The translations under genes and the position numbers were made by a program. The notes below the pieces were generated by a model. It was not told the DNA's origin. It did no database searches and was given only the letters and a program-made list of their open reading frames with translations. A DNA stretch of 6,356 bases from Bacteroidales bacterium UBA5206 (GTDB taxonomy: Bacteria > Bacteroidota > Bacteroidia > Bacteroidales > Tenuifilaceae), in assembly GCA_002412705.1 (NCBI GenBank), contig DHVO01000129.1:1-6356 (forward strand), written 5' to 3'. Positions 1 to 6,356 of this stretch are shown here, piece by piece. Positions within the stretch are counted from its first letter, which is position 1; the number at the start of each line of letters is the position of its first letter.

Positions 1-1600
1 TCTTTTGTACTTGAGCAATAGAGAGGGTTGTTGTATCAAATCGGAGGTTGAAGTATTGAGGGTCTTCGCTTTTTATTCGCTCTACAATTTTGCCGTAATC
101 TGTTTGAACCGATGCTATTTGCGCTTCAATTTTTTTTATCTGATCCAAGTTGGGGGTGTCTTTGCTTTGCTCATCAATGAGCTTTCCAGAGAGATGCCCA
201 ATTAGTAACCGCGATCTTTTTTCGTGCTGATAAAGATCTTTGTTGTCCTCTGCAATTTGGAGGTTTTTGTTTCGAACCAGCATTTCGTGAAGCACCGCCG
301 CTTTGCTTAGGGACATAAACCTGAATGCGTACTCAACAAATTTGCTGTCGTATTGAGCAAACTCAAACGCAGCAGAAATGGCCGATTCATAGGTTTTATA
401 GTTGTTCTCTGTTATTGTTAATTTATCTGTTTCTACAAAGAGATTGTGCCTTGTTTCGTTTAGTATGCTTATTGCTTTTAGGTAATAGCTCATAGAGGAG
501 TCGGCAAACGACTTAACCTCCTTTTTCTCCTTGTAGCACGAACCCAGTAGTGCGTATGAGCGGGAGGCAGTTAAAGGTGATAAATATCTTCTGATTGAGG
601 AACTTTCTTTGAAAGTCTTATGTTCTATAGTGTTTGCTTTAAGGGATTTTTTTGCATGTGTTATTGATGAATCTATGTTCTTTATGTATAGTTCGATGTT
701 TGATTGATTATTAAGTATATTTAAAGAGACTAGTTTTGAAGAGGAGTTGCTTCTTCTTAGCATGTATAAAGCTTTTTCATTATACAGTTTTGATTTTGTT
801 ATGTCTTTTTCTTTTGCATAAGCAATGCTGAGATTTGTGTATAGAATTGCTCTATTCTCTTTGTCGATTGATGGATTCCCGAGGGCTAGGTTGTAATAAA
901 CTATAGCGGAGTCATTCTTGTTTTTTGATAAATATGCATTGCCTAGATTTCTTAGTATATTGAAGTATAGAGTGTTTTTCTCAATGTTCTCTAACTGAAG
1001 TATTTTTTTACTCTCTCTAATTGCTTCTTCAATCCGTCCTGACTTACGTAATGCACTAGTAAGTTTAATTTTTGCTGCAACTAATGTTGTTTTATCCTTG
1101 CTGGGGATTCTTTCTAAGGAAAATATCCCTTGTTTAATATTAGCAATGGCTGTTTGGTAGTCGTTTTCCTGCATTGCTAAAGAGCCCTTTTCTACAAGAA
1201 TAATTGCTTTTGTTTTTTCGTTGGGTTGCTCTGCAGTGAGGATAAACTGCTCGGCCATTTTAATGTAGTAAATGGTTGAATCAATTTGATCCAGTTCCTT
1301 TTTTATGTTCGAAAGGTTTAAGTATCCAACAGCCAGTTTGTTCTTGTCGTAATTTGGGATTGTGGTTTTTATTTCTAACGATTTCTTTAAGTATAGTGAG
1401 GCTTTGTCAAAATCTCCCGTAACCGCATAATCTACCCCAATGTTATTGTAAAGCCTTGCAATGCTATCTTTTTGCTCGTATGTGCTATTGCTTTTTTGCC
1501 CCTTTACTGTGTTTGGACTGAGAGTTATAAGCATAAAAAAGCAAAAGCAAATAACAAATTGCTTTTTCGTTAACAATAAATGGCTGTATAGGTAAATCAT
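1..1600 (-). CDS. Secreted TPR protein, N-terminal part of a TPR-CHAT (caspase-like) protein, C-terminus cut by window edge
   Basis: The reading frame is open from an ATG at 1600-1598 to the left edge, giving 533 codons with no stop; an in-frame TAA lies upstream at 1636-1634, which supports this start. Residues 1-35 look like a signal peptide: a KK pair at 12-13, a hydrophobic stretch at about 14-28 and a probable cleavage after VKG, with no lipobox. Residues 48-380 form about eight TPR-like helix pairs, the clearest at 49-80 (NNIGVDYAVTGDFDKASLYL), 213-241 and 252-281. Residues 423-441 (EYAFRFMSLSKAAVLHEML), the charged helices at 455-510 and the DPQYFNLRFDTT segment at 513-524 match the linker that precedes the CHAT domain in Bacteroidota TPR-CHAT proteins. 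CHAT domains are caspase-like cysteine peptidases, but the catalytic His and Cys would lie outside this window, so activity cannot be judged. The signal peptide suggests action outside the cytoplasm. The gene is AT-rich (sampled rows 22-37% GC) and divergent from the exported protein at 1836. TPR is near certain; CHAT is inferred from the linker. Confidence 0.85.
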   Translation of the reverse strand, partial: MIYLYSHLLLTKKQFVICFCFFMLITLSPNTVKGQKSNSTYEQKDSIARLYNNIGVDYAVTGDFDKASLYLKKSLEIKTTIPNYDKNKLAVGYLNLSNIKKELDQIDSTIYYIKMAEQFILTAEQPNEKTKAIILVEKGSLAMQENDYQTAIANIKQGIFSLERIPSKDKTTLVAAKIKLTSALRKSGRIEEAIRESKKILQLENIEKNTLYFNILRNLGNAYLSKNKNDSAIVYYNLALGNPSIDKENRAILYTNLSIAYAKEKDITKSKLYNEKALYMLRRSNSSSKLVSLNILNNQSNIELYIKNIDSSITHAKKSLKANTIEHKTFKESSSIRRYLSPLTASRSYALLGSCYKEKKEVKSFADSSMSYYLKAISILNETRHNLFVETDKLTITENNYKTYESAISAAFEFAQYDSKFVEYAFRFMSLSKAAVLHEMLVRNKNLQIAEDNKDLYQHEKRSRLLIGHLSGKLIDEQSKDTPNLDQIKKIEAQIASVQTDYGKIVERIKSEDPQYFNLRFDTTTLSIAQVQK

Positions 1601-1675
1601 AATAGATGTGCCTAGTGTAAAATCATAATGTTTTTAACGAAACAAAGTGCATTCAGGTTTTTGTTTTGACATGAT

Positions 1676-1689
1676 TTTGATGAATCAAA
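1676..1689. promoter_or_regulatory. Small palindrome TTTGAT-GA-ATCAAA in the divergent intergenic region
   Basis: Two perfect 6-base arms are separated by 2 bases. The palindrome overlaps the candidate -7 element of the TPR-CHAT gene by four bases, a position where a repressor site could act. It is short and AT-rich, so chance is a real alternative. The rest of 1601-1835 holds no convincing promoter for the plus-strand gene: TAGTTTAT at 1782-1789 is the nearest resemblance, without a -33 partner. Confidence 0.2.
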
Positions 1690-1693
1690 TATA
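1686..1693 (-). promoter_or_regulatory. Possible Bacteroidota -7 promoter element (TATATTTG) for the TPR-CHAT gene
   Basis: Read on the minus strand this is TATATTTG, which fits the Bacteroidota -7 consensus TAnnTTTG and lies 86 bases before the start codon at 1600. The only TTTG upstream, at the end of a T-run, is 27 bases away, longer than the usual spacing of about 19-21 bases, so the -33 partner is poor. The call rests on the -7 match alone. Confidence 0.3.
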
Positions 1694-1835
1694 ACCTCGA
1701 AGGTAGCCTATTAAGTTGTTCAAAAAAAATAGTTATTGTTACTCCATGTCAATAAATGAGTGGGCAGAAATGGTATATCCCTAGTTTATTCTTATTAACT
1801 TAGTGCTATACCTAACTTAAACCGATTGTTGAATT

Positions 1836-2564
1836 ATGAGAAAAGTTTTTTTGTTTTTTGTGTTTCTTTTTGCTTTAAATGCATTTGCTAATGCACAAGA
1901 AAAGAAAGTTGCCGTTGTAACCTTTTATGCAAACAAGTATGTTGGTACCGACCAACTTTCAACGGGCGGAAGTAATGCTGGTCTTATTGCAGCACTGGCA
2001 AAGGATCCTGATTTTAATCTTACTGGTATCGTAAGCAATTTTCACGATACCTTTTTTGGTGAGTATGTGAAACTTTTTCCTTTTAAAGTGATTGATGAAT
2101 CAAACGTTATTCAGAATCAAGGTTACAAAGATTACGTAACTGCCGATACTTCTTCTATACTTTACTATAACTCGCTTTTGTATCCTGGCTATAATCTTTA
2201 TGTGGTTTCACGATTGTACAAGAAGGATTTGCGTAAGATGATTGAGGTTTTTGGTGACGAGGTTGATGGATTCCTCTTTGTTGAGCTTGGTTTTAACTTT
2301 GCTCCTAAGTTTGCAATTGGCGGTGTTGGTGTTTGTGGTATCAGTGCTTATGCGTCAATTAGCTTATGGAAAAAGGATGAGGGTAAGGTCTTTTCAATTC
2401 ATGAATCGGCAATGAGCAAGAGCACTGTGGGTATGGCAGGTGGCTTCCCTGTTATTGAGACAAAGGAGATTTTGCCGATGTGCCAGGAAGCATCCGATTT
2501 ACTTCTTGAGGATTTGAATAAGCGTATGCCCAAAATCATTAAAAAGGCAGCAAAGAAATTCTAG
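1836..2564 (+). CDS. Exported protein of unknown function, possible CsgG/TolB-N-like fold
   Basis: The 242-residue product starts with a clear signal peptide: MRK, a Phe/Leu-rich core at 4-17 and a probable cleavage at ANA|QEKK after residue 20. There is no lipobox cysteine and no later membrane segment, so the mature protein of about 222 residues should be periplasmic or released. I do not recognise the family. The order of likely elements is a strand KKVAVVTF (23-30), a helix GLIAALAKD (49-57), a strand FKVIDESNVI (83-92), a strand DGFLFVELGF (144-153), a strand pair around ISAYASISLWKKDEGKVFSIHE (169-190) and a C-terminal helix EASDLLLEDLNKRM (218-231). This order resembles the anticodon-binding-like fold of CsgG, TolB-N and LpoB/GNA1162 proteins, which often sit in envelope assemblies; that is inference from pattern only. 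Cysteines at 167 and 216 could pair. The last residues are Lys-rich. The gene is a single unit, divergent from the TPR-CHAT gene and ended by the terminator at 2582-2620. Confidence 0.85.
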   Translation: MRKVFLFFVFLFALNAFANAQEKKVAVVTFYANKYVGTDQLSTGGSNAGLIAALAKDPDFNLTGIVSNFHDTFFGEYVKLFPFKVIDESNVIQNQGYKDYVTADTSSILYYNSLLYPGYNLYVVSRLYKKDLRKMIEVFGDEVDGFLFVELGFNFAPKFAIGGVGVCGISAYASISLWKKDEGKVFSIHESAMSKSTVGMAGGFPVIETKEILPMCQEASDLLLEDLNKRMPKIIKKAAKKF

Positions 2565-2581
2565 TCCCTATTTGTTATTGC

Positions 2582-2620
2582 ATTAGGCTGCAAGTGTAAC
2601 AATGCAGCCTAATTTTTTTT
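2582..2620 (+). terminator. Strong intrinsic terminator after the exported-protein gene
   Basis: A perfect 11-bp stem (ATTAGGCTGCA at 2582-2592 and TGCAGCCTAAT at 2603-2613) encloses a 10-base loop and runs into eight T residues at 2613-2620. It lies 17 bases after the stop codon at 2564. On the minus strand the same hairpin is not followed by a T-run, so it works well only for the plus-strand gene. Its right arm contains the stop codon of the convergent HlyD gene, and its T-run reads as AAA-rich codons (KKN) at that gene's C-terminus. Confidence 0.9.
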
Positions 2621-3922
2621 AGATTTAACGGTGTTGTTTGTTATTAGGTGCTTTATGGGGCTTAGCAAACGTTGAAGAAGCGTTAGCTCTTCTGTTGAGA
2701 TTTCGGCGGTGCCAATTAATTCTCTATCTAATGAGAGTTTTTCTCCGTAGCTGGTAACCGCACCAAACGGCAGGGTGGCTAGAGCAGGATAGCCCTTGTC
2801 TGTGTATCCTCCCGAAACGGTTGCAACTACACCCTCTACAACCCCAAACTCCATGTATGGATAGCCATTTACCTTAATGGTTACTCTTTGGTTCTCCTTT
2901 ACCTTTCCCGCTCCTTCAAACGGAAGTGATAAACGGGCTATGGTGGCACCCTGTTCGCTAGGAGTAATGGCAAAAACAGCATCGCCAGCTTTAACTTCTT
3001 GCAGGTTGCTCCATACGTTCATGTAGCTTAACTTCCCTGCCGATTGTGCAACTAGTAGGTAACTCTGGTTCCATGCCGATAGGCTACTTGCAAATTGCTG
3101 TTTGCTGTTATCCCATGTTTGCTTGCTTTTTTTTAGCTGACTTTCGTATTCCAAATTTGTATCGGCAATGGCTTGCTTAAGCTTTTCAATGGTTATGGCC
3201 GCGTTTGATAGGTTGATGCGGGCATTCTCCATTGCTTGTCTTTTGCTAAGTAATGAGGATTGCGCCTTTTCATAGTCGCTGGCCGATATCACCCCTTTTT
3301 TGAAAAGGCTTGAGTCGCGTGCGAATTGCTTCTGCGATAATTTTAAGTCTTTAAGCGTTAAATTACGCTGGCTCCAGAGCCTATCGTAGTAGTTGCGGTA
3401 CTCTCTTAACTCTCCTTCAATAGCATCTATTTTTTGTTTATGGTACTGCTGTTGCTGAAATAGGTTTAGCTCGCTGGTAGCATTAACAAATGCATTGTAT
3501 GTTGATTGTATTTCGCCTAGAACTCTATTCTGCTGATTGAATTCCTGAAGTATGCTGTCGCATTGCTGTGTGGTGCTACTTTGCAGTACTGCAACCAATT
3601 GGCCTAGTGTAAATACGTCATCGTAGTTTGCAGCATTTTCTATAACACCTAGGGTGTCGCCTTTTTGTACCATAATGCCCTCTTTCTTTAGTATGGCAGC
3701 AGGTTTTCCGTTGCTTTTGGCAATTACCGTTGAGGGTGGATTCTCTGTGGTTATTATTGCTTGAGCTGTAACAATATCGGGATATCTAAAGAAGGCACTT
3801 CCCACAATTATTACGGTAACAACTATAAATACTACCGATATTCCCCAGCGTACTATCCATTTGGGAGGAGTGCCAAGTATCTCGGTTATTTCGTCGGAGC
3901 GTATGTCGATTTTTTCTTCCAT
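2609..3922 (-). CDS. HlyD-family membrane-fusion (periplasmic adaptor) protein of a type I peptide exporter
   Basis: The protein bridges an inner membrane ABC exporter to an outer membrane TolC-type channel. I chose the ATG at 3922-3920 (437 residues) because MEEKIDIRSDEITEILGTPP is the usual opening of Bacteroidota HlyD homologues; an upstream in-frame GTG at 3964 would add 14 residues (MKFCFICYISVLTK) that look like translated leader. Residues 1-23 are cytoplasmic and 24-45 are one membrane segment. Residues 63-95 are the first half of the lipoyl-like domain (SNGKPAAILKKEGIMVQKGDTL). About 105-285 is a long Gln- and Lys-rich coiled-coil hairpin with its turn near KKGVISASDYEKA (208-220). 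Residues 287-320 are the second lipoyl half (AGKLSYMNVWSNLQEVKAGD), 322-405 the beta-barrel region, and ELIGTAEISTEELTLLQRLL (401-420) the typical C-terminal motif. The length is normal for the family. It is the last gene of the minus-strand cluster, after the C39 exporter and the GxxExxY gene, and ends inside the terminator of the opposing gene. Confidence 0.93.
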   Translation of the reverse strand: MEEKIDIRSDEITEILGTPPKWIVRWGISVVFIVVTVIIVGSAFFRYPDIVTAQAIITTENPPSTVIAKSNGKPAAILKKEGIMVQKGDTLGVIENAANYDDVFTLGQLVAVLQSSTTQQCDSILQEFNQQNRVLGEIQSTYNAFVNATSELNLFQQQQYHKQKIDAIEGELREYRNYYDRLWSQRNLTLKDLKLSQKQFARDSSLFKKGVISASDYEKAQSSLLSKRQAMENARINLSNAAITIEKLKQAIADTNLEYESQLKKSKQTWDNSKQQFASSLSAWNQSYLLVAQSAGKLSYMNVWSNLQEVKAGDAVFAITPSEQGATIARLSLPFEGAGKVKENQRVTIKVNGYPYMEFGVVEGVVATVSGGYTDKGYPALATLPFGAVTSYGEKLSLDRELIGTAEISTEELTLLQRLLSPIKHLITNNTVKSKKN

Positions 3923-3960
3923 CTTAGTTAGAACACTGATATAACAAATAAAACAAAATT

Positions 3961-4365
3961 TCACGAATTAGAATCATGCAGATTCTTGTGGTCGTTGGTA
4001 AATATGATTCTTTTAAATTGAGGTTCTTTACCAAAGTTTAGTAGTAACCCTAGTTCAATATTTGTGGCTTTAAGGTAGTTCGTAAGTTGATGCTCGTGTT
4101 CTTCGCAAAGTGATTCAGCAGCCTTTAGCTCTATTATGATACTTTTCTCAATAAGTAAATCTGCAAAGTATTGACCAACTTTTATCCCTCTGTAAAACAC
4201 CTCTATTGGAACCTGCGATTGCACAATGAGACCCATTAGCTCTAATTCGTGCTTGAAAGCGTTCTCATAGACTTTCTCTAAAAAGCCATATCCAAGGGCA
4301 TTGTAAACGGAATAGAAGGCGCCTATAACTTTTTGCGATAGTTCTTTGTGTATAAACTCTTTCAT
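3961..4365 (-). CDS. GxxExxY protein (PD-(D/E)XK nuclease-like family)
   Basis: I start the protein at the ATG at 4365-4363 (MKEFIHKELSQKVIGAFYSV, 134 residues), the usual start of this family; an upstream start near 4404 would add an unconserved 13-residue tail. The family motif is intact as GFLEKVY (G27, E30, Y33). The following VFYRGIKVGQYFADLLIE has D69, and IIIELKA gives the E79-x-K81 pair, so a D...ExK core of the PD-(D/E)XK type can be seen, with H90, H92 and Q93 (HEHQLTNYLKAT) after it. The C-terminal GLLLNFG...FKRIIF is also typical. The family is common in Bacteroidota and its role is not established; a nuclease-like fold is known, but no cleavage activity should be assumed. There is no signal peptide, so it is cytoplasmic. 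It lies 87 bases after the exporter gene and 38 bases before the HlyD start. It is about 36% GC by hand count over 3961-4380, lower than the exporter gene, which fits an insertion into the operon. Confidence 0.92.
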   Translation of the reverse strand: MKEFIHKELSQKVIGAFYSVYNALGYGFLEKVYENAFKHELELMGLIVQSQVPIEVFYRGIKVGQYFADLLIEKSIIIELKAAESLCEEHEHQLTNYLKATNIELGLLLNFGKEPQFKRIIFTNDHKNLHDSNS

Positions 4366-4406
4366 TGTTTTTTCTTTTAGAAAAAGTTGTAATGGACTAA
4401 TCAATA

Positions 4407-4447
4407 AGAGTTATTTGTGATGATTCGTTTAGTTAGTGTTATTTGTG
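4407..4447. repeat. 13-bp direct repeat (12/13 identical), 28-bp spacing, before the GxxExxY gene
   Basis: AGAGTTATTTGTG at 4407-4419 recurs as AGTGTTATTTGTG at 4435-4447; the last ten bases (GTTATTTGTG) are identical. The copies lie in the 87-base gap between the exporter stop and the GxxExxY start. They could be paired protein-binding sites, a short duplication left by insertion, or chance in an AT-rich spacer. A related but shorter match (AACAAATAA) occurs in the opposite orientation at 3943-3951, on the other side of the gene. Confidence 0.55.
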
Positions 4448-4452
4448 TGCTA

Positions 4453-6356
4453 TTACAGTTCTAGCTGATTCTTCACCAACGTCCAGTACGCTCCCTTGCG
4501 CTTGCTTAGCTCAGTGTGGGTTCCTACCTCTACTATTTGCCCTTTCTCAATAACCACAATCTGGTCGGCATCCTTAACGGTGCTTAGGCGATGGGCAACT
4601 ACTACAACGGTTCGGCCTTTATAAAAATCCTTTAGGTTTTCGATGATTATGCGCTCATTGTTGGCGTCTAGCGCGTTGGTGGCCTCATCAAAGAAAATGA
4701 ATTTAGGATTTTTATATACAGCACGCGCTATTAACACGCGCTGCTTCTGCCCTTGGCTAAGGCCGTGCCCTTCGCCACCAATTTTGGTGTTGTAGCCAAG
4801 TGGAAGCGAAGCAATAAAATCGGCAATGTTTGCCACCTTTGCAGCCTCAAGCAGGCGTTTCTTATCGATGTTCTCCTCGCCGGGCGCTATATTTCGGGCA
4901 ATGGTGTCGGAGAATATAAAGCCATCCTGCATTACTACGCCGCAATCCTCGCGCCAGCTGCGTAGGCTGTAAGCATCTAGGCTGGTCCCTCCCAAGCGTA
5001 TCTCGCCCGAGGTGGCGGGGTAAAACCCAAGCAGCAGCTTTACCAACGTTGTTTTTCCGCTTCCCGATGTTCCCACAATAGCGGTTTGCTTCCCTGCGGG
5101 GATATTTATGCTTACGTTGTTAAGCACTAGTTCGGAGTCGGGACCTTCGTATCGGAACGATAGGTTTCCAATTTCAAGGTCGGCGTTGCTGGGGATATCT
5201 GTAATGGTTGATGTTTCGGAGTTCTCTTCGTCGTCGCGGAGGTGAATCTCCCCAAGGCGCTCTAGGCTGATTTTGGCATCCTGCGTTAGGTTGAAAAAGT
5301 TGATTAGCTGCTCAATGGGGCTATTTAGCTGCCCAATAATGTACTGCACGGCCAGCATCATACCCAAAGTCATGTTGCCATCAACAACGCTTTTGGCGGC
5401 AATAATGGTTATGAGAATATTTTTAACCTCGTTTATTAGTACGGCACCGCTCTGCTGGTACTGACTAAGTGCCAATCCCTTTACTCCAACCCTAAACAGC
5501 CGAGCCTGAATGCCTTCCCATTCCCAGCGCTTCTGCTGCTCGCAGCCGTTTAGCTTAATTTCCTGCATTCCCTGTATTAGCTGTATCACGCTGCTCTGGT
5601 TTGCGGCCATTTGGGCAAATCGGCGGTGGTCCAGCTCGGCGCGCTTACGAAGGAAGAGCCAAACCCATGCTGCGTATAGAATGCTACCCACTAGGAACAG
5701 CGCAAATATTTGCCAGTTGTAGTAGAATAGCACTGCACCAAAAATCACTAGGTTAACCAGCGAGAATAGCACCGTAAGGGTGGTTCCCGTAAGAAAGCTC
5801 TCAATGCGCTTGTGGTCGCCAATGCGCTGCATAAGGTCGCCCGTCATCTTGGTGTCGAAGAAGCGCATGGGAAGGCGCATTAGCTTAATTAGGAAGTCGG
5901 ATATAAGCGATATGTTAATGCGAGTTCCCAGATGAAGCAGAATCCAACCCCTGATAAACTCAACCGTTACGCGGCTTAGCGTTAGCACCAGCTGGGCAAT
6001 AAGCACTAGGTAAATAAAGCTGATATTGCGGTTGCCAATACCGTGGTCAACAATGCTCTGGGTTAGGAATGGGAACAGTAGTTGCAGCAAGCTGCCCAGT
6101 AGTAACCCTAGGAAAAGCTGAACAATAAGCTTACGGTAGGGGCGCAGGTAGCTGAAAAGGAATCCAAAGCTCTTCTTGTTGGGCTTCTCGTCGGCAGTGG
6201 CATAAAAGTCGGGCGATGGTTCCAGCAGTAGGGCTACACCACGTTTCTCTTCTCCCTCCTGTGTTGATGCCCAGCAGCGAACAAACTCCTCGCGATTAAA
6301 AGTTACCAATCCTCCTGCGGGATCGGCAACGTGAACCTTCTCTTGCCCCTTTTTGC
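4453..6356 (-). CDS. C39-peptidase ABC exporter (PCAT, bacteriocin/peptide type), N-terminus cut by window edge
   Basis: This protein cleaves a double-glycine leader from a peptide and exports it using ATP, at the inner membrane. The frame is open to the right edge (633 codons visible). A TTG at 6309 is not the start: upstream codons continue as KKGQEKVHVADPAGG, the end of a C39 peptidase domain whose VADP Asp (visible residue 11) is the catalytic acid. The linker FNREEFVRCW...GVALLLEPSPDFY follows, as in PCAT proteins; the catalytic Cys and His, roughly 100 residues, lie off the window. Membrane segments fall near 76-97, 113-126, 194-213, 216-235, 312-324 and 330-343. The ATPase domain has Walker A GTSGSGKTT (428-436), Q-loop Q476, signature LSQGQ (532-536), Walker B FIFFDE (552-557), D-loop ALD (561-563) and H-loop H588, all intact. 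It heads the minus-strand cluster with the HlyD gene and is the most GC-rich gene here (sampled rows 40-65%). The cargo is not visible. Confidence 0.95.
   Translation of the reverse strand, partial: KKGQEKVHVADPAGGLVTFNREEFVRCWASTQEGEEKRGVALLLEPSPDFYATADEKPNKKSFGFLFSYLRPYRKLIVQLFLGLLLGSLLQLLFPFLTQSIVDHGIGNRNISFIYLVLIAQLVLTLSRVTVEFIRGWILLHLGTRINISLISDFLIKLMRLPMRFFDTKMTGDLMQRIGDHKRIESFLTGTTLTVLFSLVNLVIFGAVLFYYNWQIFALFLVGSILYAAWVWLFLRKRAELDHRRFAQMAANQSSVIQLIQGMQEIKLNGCEQQKRWEWEGIQARLFRVGVKGLALSQYQQSGAVLINEVKNILITIIAAKSVVDGNMTLGMMLAVQYIIGQLNSPIEQLINFFNLTQDAKISLERLGEIHLRDDEENSETSTITDIPSNADLEIGNLSFRYEGPDSELVLNNVSINIPAGKQTAIVGTSGSGKTTLVKLLLGFYPATSGEIRLGGTSLDAYSLRSWREDCGVVMQDGFIFSDTIARNIAPGEENIDKKRLLEAAKVANIADFIASLPLGYNTKIGGEGHGLSQGQKQRVLIARAVYKNPKFIFFDEATNALDANNERIIIENLKDFYKGRTVVVVAHRLSTVKDADQIVVIEKGQIVEVGTHTELSKRKGAYWTLVKNQLEL

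Noticed and set aside
5..205. A 66-residue open frame on the plus strand
   Set aside because: It lies opposite the TPR-CHAT coding sequence, which has clear repeats and a long frame; the plus-strand product has no recognisable features.
1746..1803. Short plus-strand ORFs of 12 and 16 codons before the exported-protein gene (ATG at 1744 and 1756)
   Set aside because: They have no leader-like or peptide-like features, no double-glycine motif and no ribosome-binding signal; too short to support.
1610..3613. The 12-base word GCCTAGTGTAAA at 1610-1621 and at 3602-3613
   Set aside because: The second copy is inside the HlyD coding sequence and no longer similarity surrounds either copy; probably chance.
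4747..4761. LSQGQ in place of LSGGQ as a damaged ABC signature
   Set aside because: Q at this position is usual in Bacteroidota C39 exporters, and Walker A, Walker B, the Q-loop and the H-loop are all intact.
4753..5722. Three plus-strand open frames of 63-70 residues (4753-4965, 5273-5464, 5510-5722)
   Set aside because: All are antisense to the ABC exporter, whose motifs are intact throughout; they are chance frames in a GC-richer gene.
6307..6309. TTG as the start of the ABC exporter
   Set aside because: The frame continues upstream to the window edge and encodes the conserved end of a C39 peptidase domain (KVHVADPAGG), so the true start is outside the window.

Overview
The window reads as chromosomal DNA from a member of the Bacteroidota, most likely Bacteroidales or Marinilabiliales-like. 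The grounds are family resemblance: a peptidase-C39 ABC exporter paired with a HlyD-type adaptor of the Bacteroidota style, a GxxExxY protein, and a secreted TPR-CHAT protein. AT-rich leaders without Shine-Dalgarno sequences and a TAnnTTTG-like promoter element fit as well. No tRNA, rRNA, CRISPR array or insertion sequence was found.

Layout, left to right. (1) 1-1600, minus strand: the first 533 codons of a secreted protein made of tetratricopeptide repeats, ending in the helical linker that normally leads into a CHAT (caspase-like) peptidase domain; the CHAT domain lies beyond the left edge. (2) 1601-1835: a divergent intergenic region with a weak promoter-like element and a small palindrome. 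(3) 1836-2564, plus strand: an exported 242-residue protein of no family I recognise, with a strand/helix order like the CsgG/TolB N-terminal fold. (4) 2582-2620: a strong intrinsic terminator for that gene, whose right arm and T-tract also encode the end of the convergent HlyD gene. (5) 2609-6356, minus strand, in transcription order: a C39-peptidase ABC exporter (its 5' end is off the right edge), a GxxExxY PD-(D/E)XK-like protein, and a HlyD-family membrane-fusion protein.

The exporter and the HlyD adaptor are two of the three parts of a type I secretion system that cleaves double-glycine leaders and exports peptides across both membranes. The TolC-like outer membrane channel and the cargo peptide are not in the window. 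The GxxExxY gene separates the two secretion genes, is AT-rich compared with them, and sits in a leader carrying a 13-bp near-perfect direct repeat, so it looks like an insertion into a secretion operon. Nothing here proves a new system. The points most worth following are the missing CHAT domain and its divergent exported neighbour, and the GxxExxY insertion.
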